This document shows, in pieces, positions 44,042-52,836 of a stretch of 64,000 nt of DNA. The notes beneath the pieces are model-generated. The model was not told the DNA's origin and searched no databases. It saw only the letters and a program-made list of their open reading frames with translations. Source of the stretch: Halodesulfovibrio aestuarii DSM 17919 = ATCC 29578 (GTDB taxonomy: Bacteria; Desulfobacterota; Desulfovibrionia; Desulfovibrionales; Desulfovibrionaceae). Position 1 is the stretch's first letter, and every line of letters begins with the position of its first letter. The stretch covers positions 682,001 to 746,000 of the forward strand of contig NZ_ARQF01000020.1 in assembly GCF_000384815.1 (NCBI RefSeq). The letters are read 5' to 3'. The position numbers and the translations under genes were made by a program.

Positions 44042-45865
44042 CTAACAAAGTACTTCGGGCTTTTTTCCTTCTTCCAGCTCGCATTCGCGCTGTAAAAGTT
44101 GCTCAAGCATAATATCTGCACCGACCACACCTGTAATATTATCGTGACCATCTGTAACAGGGGCTGAAACCGTCAAAATAAGCTGCCCTGTAAAATGCGA
44201 TGTGTACAAGTTGGTAATATGCAGTTTGCCTGTCTGAATCGGCTTCTGGAACCACTCTCTGGATGAGAAGTCATACCCGATATCAAGCACTTCATACTTT
44301 TCTTTAAACCGCATATCAGTAATTTCCGAAGCAATCAGACCACCGTCTTTGTCCGTCAGATACAGATACTGAATAAACGGATAGTCCTGTACAAAGTCTG
44401 TCAGGCAACCATAGTTTTCTTTTGCAAGAATAACGTTACAATCCACTGACAATTTGGAAATAAGTGTAGCCGCAAGATTATGTGCAACCTCTTTAAGGTT
44501 ATCGAAGTCCGTGCGGAACATTTCCGGCATATAGCGGCGCACAAGGCGTTCCATTTCTTTGTTAGAAACAGAAGTGGATCGGCCATTTTCATACGCTTCC
44601 ATAATCCTATCGTACACTTTACCTACGGATGGGTGACGTTTTGAAACTTCATTGTCACCTGTAAGTTTAAGTGTCTGGTTAATCCAGTAGGCTACACCGG
44701 CTCTACCGGATTTATCTGTGATGATAATCGGTACAGGACGGTTAAGAAGACGGCTGGTATCAAAGACGTTGTAAATCTCTTCGTTTTTAGCAAGGCCATC
44801 CACGTGGATACCTGCACTCGTAGCGTTAAAATCACGCCCGACAAACGGATAGTTATCTGCAACTTTGTACTCAAGCTCGTTTTCGAAATATTCACAGATT
44901 TCGCTAATTACACGGGTATCAGCGGATTCATCGTGACCGGTAAGAGATATGTATTCAATAATAAGCGCCTCAATAGGCGAGTTACCGGTACGTTCACCAA
45001 ACCCGAGCAACGTTCCGTTAGCGCCACCACAGCCATACAGCCATGCTGTTACTGCGTTAACTAACGTCTTATGAAAATCGTTATGTCCGTGCCATTCCAA
45101 CCATTCACTCGGCACACCGACTTCATCTGTAAACGCGCGTACAATACGAGGAACAGAACGCGGGAGCGTTGCTCCAGAGTACGGGACACCGTAGCCCATT
45201 GTATCACACATTCGAATTTTAACCGGCAGTCCACTCTGGCGGGAAAGCTCCATCAGCTTTTCTGCGAACGGCAAACAGAATCCATAAATATCAGAGCGGG
45301 TAATGTCCTCAAAATGACAACGAGGAGAAATGCCCCAAGCCAATGCTTGTTCAATAACCTCAAGGTAGTTACGCATTGCCTGTTCACGATCAAGCCCAAG
45401 CTTTAAGTAGATATGGTAATCAGAAACTGAAGTAAGCATCCCTACTTCTTTAAATTCCATACTCTTAGCTATTTTCAGATCATCCTTATGGGCACGAATC
45501 CATCCGGTAATTTCCGGGTATTTGTAGCCTCTGGAGCGACAGGCATCAATGGCACGCTTGTCTTTATCAGAGTACATAAAGAACTCAGAGGCACGGATCA
45601 ATCCGCTTCTGCCACCAAGCCTATGCAGCATATCAAAAATAGTTTCAATCTGCTTTACCGTGTACGGAGGTCTTGCCTGCTGACCATCCCGAAATGTTGT
45701 ATCGGTGATGAACATTGGCTCCGCCGGGCGCGGTGCCACAAAAACATCATCAAACGCGATACGGCTAATCTGCTTATAAGGAAACAGATCGCGATAATAT
45801 TCACCTTTTTCAAGGTTCTCAAGTTTAAGCTTCGATGTCGCGCGATTTAGATGAAACAAGGTCAC
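44042..45865 (-). CDS. Isopropylmalate/homocitrate-synthase-like enzyme fused to a Cache-like sensor domain
   Basis: A 607-residue protein. Residues about 50-325 form a DRE-TIM metallolyase barrel with TDTTFRDGQQARPP (catalytic RDG), LEWHGHNDFHK (metal HxH) and GFGERTGNSPIE. About 330-460 resembles the connecting subdomain of LeuA (TSAGIHVDGLAKNEE). Instead of a LeuA leucine-binding domain, the C-terminus (about 475-590) reads like a Cache/PDC sensor: YLTDKDGGLIASE, FSSREWFQKPI, TGQLILTVSAPV, GVVGADI. No membrane segments are visible, so the sensor would be cytoplasmic. The reaction is unknown. It starts with GTG behind AAGGAGGG and overlaps the upstream TPR-like gene by 41 bases. Confidence 0.8.
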   Translation of the reverse strand: MTLFHLNRATSKLKLENLEKGEYYRDLFPYKQISRIAFDDVFVAPRPAEPMFITDTTFRDGQQARPPYTVKQIETIFDMLHRLGGRSGLIRASEFFMYSDKDKRAIDACRSRGYKYPEITGWIRAHKDDLKIAKSMEFKEVGMLTSVSDYHIYLKLGLDREQAMRNYLEVIEQALAWGISPRCHFEDITRSDIYGFCLPFAEKLMELSRQSGLPVKIRMCDTMGYGVPYSGATLPRSVPRIVRAFTDEVGVPSEWLEWHGHNDFHKTLVNAVTAWLYGCGGANGTLLGFGERTGNSPIEALIIEYISLTGHDESADTRVISEICEYFENELEYKVADNYPFVGRDFNATSAGIHVDGLAKNEEIYNVFDTSRLLNRPVPIIITDKSGRAGVAYWINQTLKLTGDNEVSKRHPSVGKVYDRIMEAYENGRSTSVSNKEMERLVRRYMPEMFRTDFDNLKEVAHNLAATLISKLSVDCNVILAKENYGCLTDFVQDYPFIQYLYLTDKDGGLIASEITDMRFKEKYEVLDIGYDFSSREWFQKPIQTGKLHITNLYTSHFTGQLILTVSAPVTDGHDNITGVVGADIMLEQLLQRECELEEGKKPEVLC

Positions 45866-46649
45866 AGTTTTTTACCCTCCTTGGAGACGAATCTTTTAAC
45901 AATTCTTCAATTTTTTGGCGCACGGTAGCAGCTCTGGTACACGCAGGATTTATCTGCTCTGCTTCTGTAGCTGCCTCTAACGCCTCATCAAGGCGTCCTC
46001 CTTCCAAAAGCCCTTCTGCTGCCAGAATGTACATTTCTTCCGGCATCGTTCCATAAATAGAAGAAATTAATGTGTCATAATCTTTCCCGAACACACGCTT
46101 AACCAAGCTGTTACGAGAAAATAATAGCCGGGCAACCAAAAGATTTTTTTTGTTATGTGCGCAATAGATGCAAAAAAGCGTATTGCAGCGTGCGAGTAAG
46201 AAAGAGATACGGGCAATTTCTCGAGACATACTCTCTCGTGTTTCGCCAAGAAGCTGTGAAAAAGGCTCCACAACATCCTGGATGCCATTTTCAGCTGCGG
46301 GCTGCTCCAATGCTTTAAACATCGGAGCATAATGCTGTTGCTGGTAGGCATCCTCTTTCAGCTTAATGCATTCGTGGAATACATAACTGATAGCCCAGTC
46401 CAGTGCTTTTGCTACTACAGGAGCCTGCGCGTCTGTTCTGAGCAAATGATGAGCAGTATCTTTCAAGCGCCAAAGCAGGCCCTTGTTCATGGTGCTACCT
46501 AGCAAGTCACGCACTTGTGTAAACGAAACCGCACCAGAGTCTGCAAAACGTATAAACTGCTTTTCAAGTATGCTCGATACCATACAAAAATCACGCAGAA
46601 TATCGCGCGCAAATTCTTCTCTATTGGCTTCTATCCATTGGCGGGACAT
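45825..46649 (-). CDS. TPR-like protein of unknown function
   Basis: A 274-residue mostly helical protein. The first 200 residues resemble nothing I know (ARDILRDFCMVSSILEKQF). The C-terminal part (about 215-262) looks like one or two TPR-type helices (AAEGLLEGGRLDEALEAAT, AEQINPAC). Two cysteines lie in FCIYCAH. The ATG at 46649 has GAGGTGA upstream; the longer hydrophobic extension to 46820 is unlikely. Its 3' end overlaps the enzyme-Cache fusion, implying coupled translation and perhaps a joint role. Confidence 0.6.
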   Translation of the reverse strand: MSRQWIEANREEFARDILRDFCMVSSILEKQFIRFADSGAVSFTQVRDLLGSTMNKGLLWRLKDTAHHLLRTDAQAPVVAKALDWAISYVFHECIKLKEDAYQQQHYAPMFKALEQPAAENGIQDVVEPFSQLLGETRESMSREIARISFLLARCNTLFCIYCAHNKKNLLVARLLFSRNSLVKRVFGKDYDTLISSIYGTMPEEMYILAAEGLLEGGRLDEALEAATEAEQINPACTRAATVRQKIEELLKDSSPRRVKNCDLVSSKSRDIEA

Positions 46650-46920
46650 GATCACCTCATCTCGTGTTGCATCGATCACAATACATGGTTTTACAAAAAA
46701 GTAAAACCAAGCACTACACAAAGCCCCCACTGTGTTAAGCAAGTGGACAACTGAACCAACCATCAGAACTCGTTGAGTATCCAATTGATACGCATTCTGT
46801 GCAACATATTTTACGATCAAAATTCACTTTATGATTTAACCTAAGGGCTGCGCACTAAAAACATCATTACGTCTAATTAATAACATTATTATACAAGCAT
46901 TTCATTCTAATTTTTCTAGA

Positions 46921-46963
46921 CAAAAAAATAACGGCAACACCTGAATACCCGGGGTTGCCGTTA
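46921..46963 (-). terminator. Terminator of the 85-residue hypothetical gene
   Basis: Stem TAACGGCAAC/GTTGCCGTTA followed on the minus strand by T7. The rest of 46650-46920 is presumed promoter region for the TPR-like gene and contains no gene I can support. Confidence 0.85.
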
Positions 46964-47008
46964 GTTGTACACTAGGTACAAAACCTTTTGTACTGCCTTT
47001 AAAGGCTA

Positions 47009-47266
47009 CTAATTCTCGTTAAGCAAAACCTTTGCGACAGAAATGTCATAAAAAAGCATAGGGTCGACATCTCTTCCCATTCCCTTATACATTTCTGCAG
47101 CTTGCTTGATTGCCTCGTAGGGCACCCAACCATGTTGATCCCAAACCTGCTCGTTATCCAAACGCCAAAGACGAAATTCGATATCATCGGCGTTACGACG
47201 CACGTATACACGGGTTTTTTTATCATTCGGCGCGGGATGATAGTAGTGTCCAAGCTGATCTTTCAT
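47009..47266 (-). CDS. Hypothetical protein, 85 residues
   Basis: Not recognised. An acidic/aromatic protein (HYYHPAPNDKKTRVYVRRN, FRLWRLDNEQVWDQHGWVP) with no cysteines or membrane segments. The start at 47266 has GTGAGG upstream; a GTG at 47278 is in frame. It has its own terminator and is divergent from dsrA across a 524-base gap. Confidence 0.6.
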   Translation of the reverse strand: MKDQLGHYYHPAPNDKKTRVYVRRNADDIEFRLWRLDNEQVWDQHGWVPYEAIKQAAEMYKGMGRDVDPMLFYDISVAKVLLNEN

Positions 47267-47582
47267 AGCAAACCTCACTTAGTTCTTGTGTGGCTTTGAC
47301 CTTATTTAAGCAACAAGGTCAAGTCTGCGAGTATCCGTTTTTCGCAAGTTAGCGTTCAAAATAATTTCCCACCTCCTGTTTTACATTTTATTACACCTTG
47401 TTCTTGTTATCATTTTCTTTCCTTCTCGAGGTTGTGAAAAAAATAACATATGATAATATGTACTTTCTTTTTATGAAAGTTCGTTACGTTACCCCCCTAC
47501 TGCAAACTCAAATTGTCAGCGCACAGCACGGGGTTTGCGTTGTTTTTCTGCAACTTACAAATAGATGATGCTATACATAAAC

Positions 47583-47624
47583 TTGTCAAATCCACTTGAC
47601 AAATCAAGGCGTTCTTTCTAGCAA
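47583..47624 (+). promoter_or_regulatory. Candidate dsr promoter with overlapping palindrome
   Basis: TTGTCAA-N6-TTGACAA (47583-47602) is a perfect inverted repeat whose right half contains TTGACA (47596-47601); 17 bases later comes TAGCAA (47619-47624), a weak -10. The palindrome resembles Rex or CRP/FNR-type sites in layout but not exactly. It lies about 190 bases before dsrA. The remaining gap (47267-47582, 47625-47790) shows a TTGTGAA half-site near 47434 and no gene. Confidence 0.5.
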
Positions 47625-47790
47625 GAGATAACTTTGTCCAAAAAATCACGCCCTTTTTCAGGAACAAAATCTTAGACCAGATTTACTCCGTGTAAGGTGC
47701 GTCCATCTTGACCGCTCCTCAGATCGCCTGCGGTGGGATGGAAAGTGTCTGGTGTAAAAACACATACCAACTTTTTGTGGAGGTAAGGTA

Positions 47791-49104
47791 ATGGCGAAAC
47801 ACGCAACTCCTATGTTGGATCAGCTCGAAACCGGCCCTTGGCCAAGTTTCGTATCCGACATTAAGCAGGAAGCAGCAATGCGTGCTGCTAACCCTAAAGG
47901 CCTTGATTACCAGATCCCTGTAGATTGTCCTGACGATCTCCTCGGTGTTCTGGAACTTTCTTACAACGACGGTGAAACTCACTGGAAACACGGCGGCATC
48001 GTAGGCGTATTCGGTTACGGCGGCGGTGTTATCGGTCGTTACTGTGACCAGCCAGAGATGTTCCCTGGCGTAGCACATTTCCACACTGTACGTTTGAACC
48101 AGCCTGCTGGTAAATACTACACCACCGATTTCCTCCGTCAGCTTTGCGACATCTGGGATCTCCGTGGTTCTGGTCTTACCAACATGCACGGCGCAACTGG
48201 TGACATCGTACTTCTCGGTACTACCACCCCTCAGCTTGAAGAAATCTTCTGGGAAGTTACTCATAACATGGATAACGACCTTGGTGGTTCCGGTTCTAAC
48301 CTGCGTACTCCTGCTGCTTGTCTCGGCGAGTCCCGTTGTGAATACGCTTGTTACGATACCCAGGCTGCTTCTTACAACTTGACCATGGAATACCAGGACG
48401 AACTTCACCGTCCAGCATTCCCATACAAGTTTAAATTCAAGTTCGACGGCTGTCCTAACGGTTGCGTAGCTGCTATGGCTCGTTCCGACTTCTCAGTTGT
48501 TGGTACTTGGAAAGACAGCATCAAAATCGATCAGGAAGCTGTAGCTGCTTACGTTGCTGGCGAATTCAAGCCAAACGCAGGCGCACACTCCGGTAAAGAT
48601 TGGGGTGCATTCGACATCGAAGCTGAAGTTATCAACCGTTGTCCTTCCGCTGCTATGAAGTGGGAAGGTGGCAAACTCGCTATCGATCGTTCTGAATGTG
48701 TTCGTTGTATGCATTGCATCAACACCATGCCTCGTGCTCTCCATATCGGTGATGAGCGTGGCGCATCCATCCTTTGTGGTGCAAAAGCACCTATTCTCGA
48801 TGGCGCACAGATGTCCTCACTCGTAGTTCCATTTGTTGAAGCTAAAGGCGACTTTGATGAAATCAAAGAAGTTGTAGAAAACATTTGGGATTGGTGGATG
48901 GAAGAAGGCAAAAACCGCGAACGTCTCGGTGAGACTATGCGTCGTCTTTCCCTCCAGAAACTCCTCGAAGTTGTAGGTCAGGAACCATCTGCTCACAACG
49001 TTCAGGAACCTCGTCACAACCCATACATCTTCTTCAAAGAAGAAGAAGTACCTGGTGGTTGGGACCGCGACATCAACGAATACCGTAAGCGCCACCAGCG
49101 CTAA
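47791..49104 (+). CDS. dsrA: Dissimilatory sulfite reductase alpha subunit
   Basis: Subunit of the DsrAB heterotetramer that reduces sulfite with siroheme and [4Fe-4S] clusters, the terminal step of sulfate respiration. The 437-residue protein has the siroheme/cluster cysteines in CLGESRCEYAC and DGCPNGC, and an inserted ferredoxin domain with CVRCMHC. GGAGG precedes the ATG. Codons are strongly biased, fitting very high expression. It is followed 18 bases later by dsrB. Confidence 0.98.
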   Translation: MAKHATPMLDQLETGPWPSFVSDIKQEAAMRAANPKGLDYQIPVDCPDDLLGVLELSYNDGETHWKHGGIVGVFGYGGGVIGRYCDQPEMFPGVAHFHTVRLNQPAGKYYTTDFLRQLCDIWDLRGSGLTNMHGATGDIVLLGTTTPQLEEIFWEVTHNMDNDLGGSGSNLRTPAACLGESRCEYACYDTQAASYNLTMEYQDELHRPAFPYKFKFKFDGCPNGCVAAMARSDFSVVGTWKDSIKIDQEAVAAYVAGEFKPNAGAHSGKDWGAFDIEAEVINRCPSAAMKWEGGKLAIDRSECVRCMHCINTMPRALHIGDERGASILCGAKAPILDGAQMSSLVVPFVEAKGDFDEIKEVVENIWDWWMEEGKNRERLGETMRRLSLQKLLEVVGQEPSAHNVQEPRHNPYIFFKEEEVPGGWDRDINEYRKRHQR

Positions 49105-49122
49105 GAAGAGGAGTACAATAAC

Positions 49123-50268
49123 ATGGCATTCATCTCTTCTGGTTACAATCCAGCTAAACCAATGGAAGGCCGTATCACTGATATTGGCCCTCGTGAATTT
49201 ACCGAATTCCTTCCTCCAGTAATCAAGGCTAACAAAGGTAAGTGGGCATACCACGAAATCCTCGAGCCTGGCGTACTGGTACACGTTGGTGAATCCGGTG
49301 ATAAAGTATTTACCGTACGCGTAGGTGCTGCACGTCTTATGTCTGTTACTCACATTCGCGAAATCTGCGAAATTGCTGACAAACATTGTGACGGCTACCT
49401 TCGTTTCACAACCCGTAACAACGTTGAATTTATGACTGACAGCGAAGATAAAGTAGCTGCTCTTAAAGCAGACCTCGCTGCTCGTAAATTCGACGGTGGC
49501 TCTTCCAAATTCCCTGTAGGTGGTACCGGTGCTGGTGTTTCCAACATCGTTCACACTCAGGGTTGGGTACACTGCCACACCCCTGCAACTGACGCTTCTG
49601 GTCCTGTTAAAGCTGTTATGGATACAGTATTCTCAGACTTCCAGAATCATCGTCTCCCAGCTCCTGTACGTATCTCCCTCGCATGTTGTCTCAACATGTG
49701 TGGTGCTGTACACTGCTCCGACATCGGTATCGTAGGTATTCACCGTAAACCACCTATGATCGACCACGAGTGGACTGACCAGCTTTGTGAGATCCCTCTT
49801 GCAGTTGCTTCTTGTCCTACCGCTGCAGTTCGTCCTAGCAAGGTTGAACTCGAAGGTAAGAAAATCAACACCATCGCTATTAAGAATGAACGTTGCATGT
49901 ACTGTGGTAACTGCTACACTATGTGTCCTGCTCTTCCTATCTCCGATGGTGAAGGTGACGGCGTTGTAATCATGGTTGGTGGTAAGGTTTCTAACCGTAT
50001 CTCCCAGCCTAAATTCTCTAAAGTAGTTGTAGCATACATTCCTAACGAAACTCCTCGTTGGCCTACACTTACTGAGAAAATCAAACACATCATTGACATC
50101 TACGCTGACCACGCTATGAAATACGAGCGTCTTGGCGACTGGATTGAACGCATTGGTTGGGAAAAGTTCTTCGAACTCACCGGCCTCGAGTTCACCCAGC
50201 ACCTCATTGATGACTTCCGTGACCACGCTTACTACACCTGGCGTCAGACTACCCAGTTCAAGTTCTAA
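49123..50268 (+). CDS. dsrB: Dissimilatory sulfite reductase beta subunit
   Basis: A 381-residue partner of DsrA. It carries [11 protein letters not shown], the cluster cysteines in [11 protein letters not shown] and a ferredoxin insert [17 protein letters not shown] precedes the ATG. In known DsrAB structures the beta subunit binds the catalytically active siroheme. It ends with QFKF. A 12-bp hairpin separates it from dsrD. Confidence 0.98.
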   Translation: MAFISSGYNPAKPMEGRITDIGPREFTEFLPPVIKANKGKWAYHEILEPGVLVHVGESGDKVFTVRVGAARLMSVTHIREICEIADKHCDGYLRFTTRNNVEFMTDSEDKVAALKADLAARKFDGGSSKFPVGGTGAGVSNIVHTQGWVHCHTPATDASGPVKAVMDTVFSDFQNHRLPAPVRISLACCLNMCGAVHCSDIGIVGIHRKPPMIDHEWTDQLCEIPLAVASCPTAAVRPSKVELEGKKINTIAIKNERCMYCGNCYTMCPALPISDGEGDGVVIMVGGKVSNRISQPKFSKVVVAYIPNETPRWPTLTEKIKHIIDIYADHAMKYERLGDWIERIGWEKFFELTGLEFTQHLIDDFRDHAYYTWRQTTQFKF

Positions 50269-50290
50269 GCAACGTTACTTTGTAATTACG

Positions 50291-50319
50291 CCGGACGAGG
50301 GATTCCCTCGTCCGGTTTA
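50291..50319 (+). other. Hairpin between dsrB and dsrD
   Basis: CCGGACGAGGGA (50291-50302) mirrored by TCCCTCGTCCGG (50304-50315), followed by TTTAA. It has too few T's for full termination but fits partial attenuation or mRNA end-protection, so that dsrAB and dsrD levels can differ. Confidence 0.75.
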
Positions 50320-50345
50320 ACGCTTAAACGCTAAAGGGGCTTCCC

Positions 50346-50582
50346 ATGGAAGAATCAACTAAAATTATCGTTGACTTCATTGAGTCCAAATCTAAGAGCA
50401 AATCTAAATTTTACTTCAACGACTTCCTTCCTCTTTTCCCAGAGATGAAACCACGTGAAGTTAAAAAAATCTTGTCAGCTCTCGTTAAATCCGAAGTAAT
50501 GGAATACTGGTCTTCCGGTTCCACTACTATGTACGGTCTTAAAGGCGCAGGCAAACAGGCTGCAGCTGAACACGAAGATTAA
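50346..50582 (+). CDS. dsrD: DsrD, allosteric activator of sulfite reductase
   Basis: A 78-residue winged-helix protein with the typical Lys/Ser-rich beginning (IESKSKSKSKFYFNDF) and the helix MKPREVKKILSALVKSEV. DsrD is reported to stimulate DsrAB activity. AAAGGGG precedes the ATG. It is followed by a terminator-like hairpin and then by dsrN. Confidence 0.96.
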   Translation: MEESTKIIVDFIESKSKSKSKFYFNDFLPLFPEMKPREVKKILSALVKSEVMEYWSSGSTTMYGLKGAGKQAAAEHED

Positions 50583-50606
50583 TTTCTTCGTTCAACAGAG
50601 CGTAAG

Positions 50607-50642
50607 GCGTATGGACTTTGGTCCATACGCTCTTTCTATTTT
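50607..50642 (+). terminator. Terminator-like hairpin after dsrD
   Basis: Ten-base stem GCGTATGGAC/GTCCATACGC with loop TTTG, followed by T-rich TCTTTCTATTTTA. It may end most dsr transcripts and allow only some read-through into dsrN. Confidence 0.75.
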
Positions 50643-50688
50643 ATAGACTCAATTCAAACCTCAGCAAACGTGTGCAGCAAGGCATTGT

Positions 50689-52164
50689 ATGACCCTTCCC
50701 AGACTCATTATAGCTGGCCTTAACGGCGGTACAGGAAAGACCATTACCAGTCTTGGCACGACCCGAGCCTGGAGTCGTAAAGGCAAATGTATTAAGCCAT
50801 TCAAAAAAGGGCCTGACTACATTGATGCAAAATGGCTGGCACTTGCTTCACAACACCCTTGTACCAACCTTGACCCATATCTTTTAAATAACGCTACCCT
50901 TAAAGCCTTGTTCGCTACAGCCGCAGCGGGATACGAAGGAGCGCTTATTGAAGGCAATCGGGGACTGTTCGACGGTAAAGATATCACTGGAACCTGCTCC
51001 ACTGCAGAATTAGCCCGTATTATTAACACGCCGGTTATCCTTGCTATGGACTGCACAAAAATGACCCGTACAGCCGCAGCAATCCTCACCGGCATGCTTA
51101 ACTTTGAAGATGACCTTCACATAGCTGGCGTTATTCTTAACCGCACAGCAACTGACCGCCATCGTTCCATTTTACGGCAAACAATTGAACACTACACGGA
51201 TGTGCCGGTACTCGGTTGTCTGCCTAAAATTAAACATAACCCTATCCCAGAAAGACATATGGGGCTTATTTCCAACGCAGAATACGCTGGAACAAATTCC
51301 GCTCTTGAAGAAGTTGCAGACATCATAGAAGACCATCTTGATGTAGAAATGATGTGGGAGATCGCATCTGCTGCACCAGAATTTTCCACTCAGCCAAATG
51401 TCTGGGATATAGCCGAACAAGCAATCACAGGGGCAAACTCAACGCCTACAATCGACACTCCATGCGCAACGACAATGCCTTTGTGTCCGGAAGTCAAACC
51501 GACAATGGCCCCGCGCATCGGCTATGTGCATGATGACGCCTTATGGTTTTATTATGATGAGAACTTACAGGCATTACAGCATGCAGGTGCACAACTGGTT
51601 CGTCTTTCAATCACATCTGACAAGGACTGGCCGCAGATTGATGCCTTATACTTAGGCGGAGGCTTCCCTGAAACGATGCATGAATCCATCACTGCAAATA
51701 AAAAAATCTGCGAACACGTACGTGGACTCGCAGAAAGCGGAATGCCAATTTACGCCGAATGCGGCGGATTTATGTATCTGTCCAAGGCTCTTGTTCAAGA
51801 AAAAAGCACATCCTCTATGGCAGGCGTGCTTCCAGTCCAAACCCAACTGTGTAAACAGCCTCAAGGGCTTGGCTACATTGATGCAGAAGTGATTAAAGCC
51901 AATCCATATCATCCGCTGGGTTCTGTAGTTCGCGGGCATGAATTCCACTATTCAAAGTGTATCATCGAAAACGAACAGCCGACATTTGGCTTTCGTCTGT
52001 CAAAAGGCTTCGGCATGGGAGAGCGTTTAGACGGGCTCATCTACAAGAATGTTTTTGCATCCTACACCCATTTATTCGCGTTAGGCGAACCACATTGGGC
52101 TGTTAACTTTGTTCGAGCTGCTCAGGAATTCAAATCCGGAACGCCTGTGACTACTGCCCAATAA
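50689..52164 (+). CDS. dsrN: CbiA/CobB-family amidase, probable siroheme amidating DsrN
   Basis: A 491-residue ATP-dependent glutamine amidotransferase. The N-terminal synthetase domain has LNGGTGKT and KKGPDYIDAKW; the C-terminal GATase domain has the nucleophile in YAECGGFMYL and the histidine in SYTHLFA. By family it would be cobyrinate a,c-diamide synthase, but its place after dsrABD fits DsrN, which amidates siroheme for DsrAB in sulfur and sulfate metabolism. Both activities could coexist. No other cobalamin genes lie in the window. Confidence 0.88.
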   Translation: MTLPRLIIAGLNGGTGKTITSLGTTRAWSRKGKCIKPFKKGPDYIDAKWLALASQHPCTNLDPYLLNNATLKALFATAAAGYEGALIEGNRGLFDGKDITGTCSTAELARIINTPVILAMDCTKMTRTAAAILTGMLNFEDDLHIAGVILNRTATDRHRSILRQTIEHYTDVPVLGCLPKIKHNPIPERHMGLISNAEYAGTNSALEEVADIIEDHLDVEMMWEIASAAPEFSTQPNVWDIAEQAITGANSTPTIDTPCATTMPLCPEVKPTMAPRIGYVHDDALWFYYDENLQALQHAGAQLVRLSITSDKDWPQIDALYLGGGFPETMHESITANKKICEHVRGLAESGMPIYAECGGFMYLSKALVQEKSTSSMAGVLPVQTQLCKQPQGLGYIDAEVIKANPYHPLGSVVRGHEFHYSKCIIENEQPTFGFRLSKGFGMGERLDGLIYKNVFASYTHLFALGEPHWAVNFVRAAQEFKSGTPVTTAQ

Positions 52165-52314
52165 CATGTCCGCGGCAGCTAAAGGGTTCTGCCCTTTGCC
52201 ACCACGCTAGGGAAGTCTACTCACTTACCCATGATCTGGCTGCTTAGGTTTAAAGTTAACTGCAAAACTAGCTTCGGCACTCCTTTCGTGCGAACTACGA
52301 TAAATACCAGTACC

Positions 52315-52782
52315 TCAATCTTCTGATTCGTCTTTTTTCCCGTCATACATTGCCACATACTTCTTGTAACATTTGGTAACAGGTGATTCAGGATCAAAAA
52401 TGTGTTCAAGATTCCCCAGATCATCAGGACGCGGTGGGATTTTAGGAAGCGCTTTCTCAAATGTCGGTATAGTAAGGTTGTCCAAGGACTCTCTTCCCTG
52501 CATCAATTCAACCTGCACAGTATCAAACATCTCTTTGCCAAGAAATGCGTTCACACGCTCAAGAACTTCATACGTCTGTGCAGAAAGCTCATACTGAGCC
52601 ATATTATCTTCAGCACCTATAATGATCGTACGGTTCTTATGCCCAAGCGGTCGACCAAGTTCTGCCAGATCTTCGCCCATGACCATGTCCCAATTCTGCC
52701 ATAAAGGCACAAGTGGCATGTTGCGGTCCCCACCCTTCTCGTACAGAAGTTTAGTAAGCATCTTACTTGCGTGGTGTTCCAT
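52315..52782 (-). CDS. DUF721 (DciA-like) protein
   Basis: A 155-residue protein with the DUF721 core (LVPLWQNWDMVMGEDLAELGRPLG and the following strand TIIIGAEDNMAQYEL; each is part of the domain). DciA, a DUF721 protein, loads the replicative helicase in many bacteria lacking DnaC, and this is a possible role. The C-terminal tail is Pro/Asp-rich. The ATG at 52782 follows GAGAGG. It lies 54 bases after the transporter gene on the same strand. Confidence 0.8.
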   Translation of the reverse strand: MEHHASKMLTKLLYEKGGDRNMPLVPLWQNWDMVMGEDLAELGRPLGHKNRTIIIGAEDNMAQYELSAQTYEVLERVNAFLGKEMFDTVQVELMQGRESLDNLTIPTFEKALPKIPPRPDDLGNLEHIFDPESPVTKCYKKYVAMYDGKKDESED

Positions 52783-52836
52783 AATTCCTCTCAACTTGGG
52801 GAGACGACAGCCTCCGGATGCCAATAAAAACCGTCG

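Noticed and set aside
44042-45865. Histone-lysine N-methyltransferase label sometimes attached to this kind of protein in databases
   Set aside because: There is no SET domain; the motifs are those of a DRE-TIM metallolyase.
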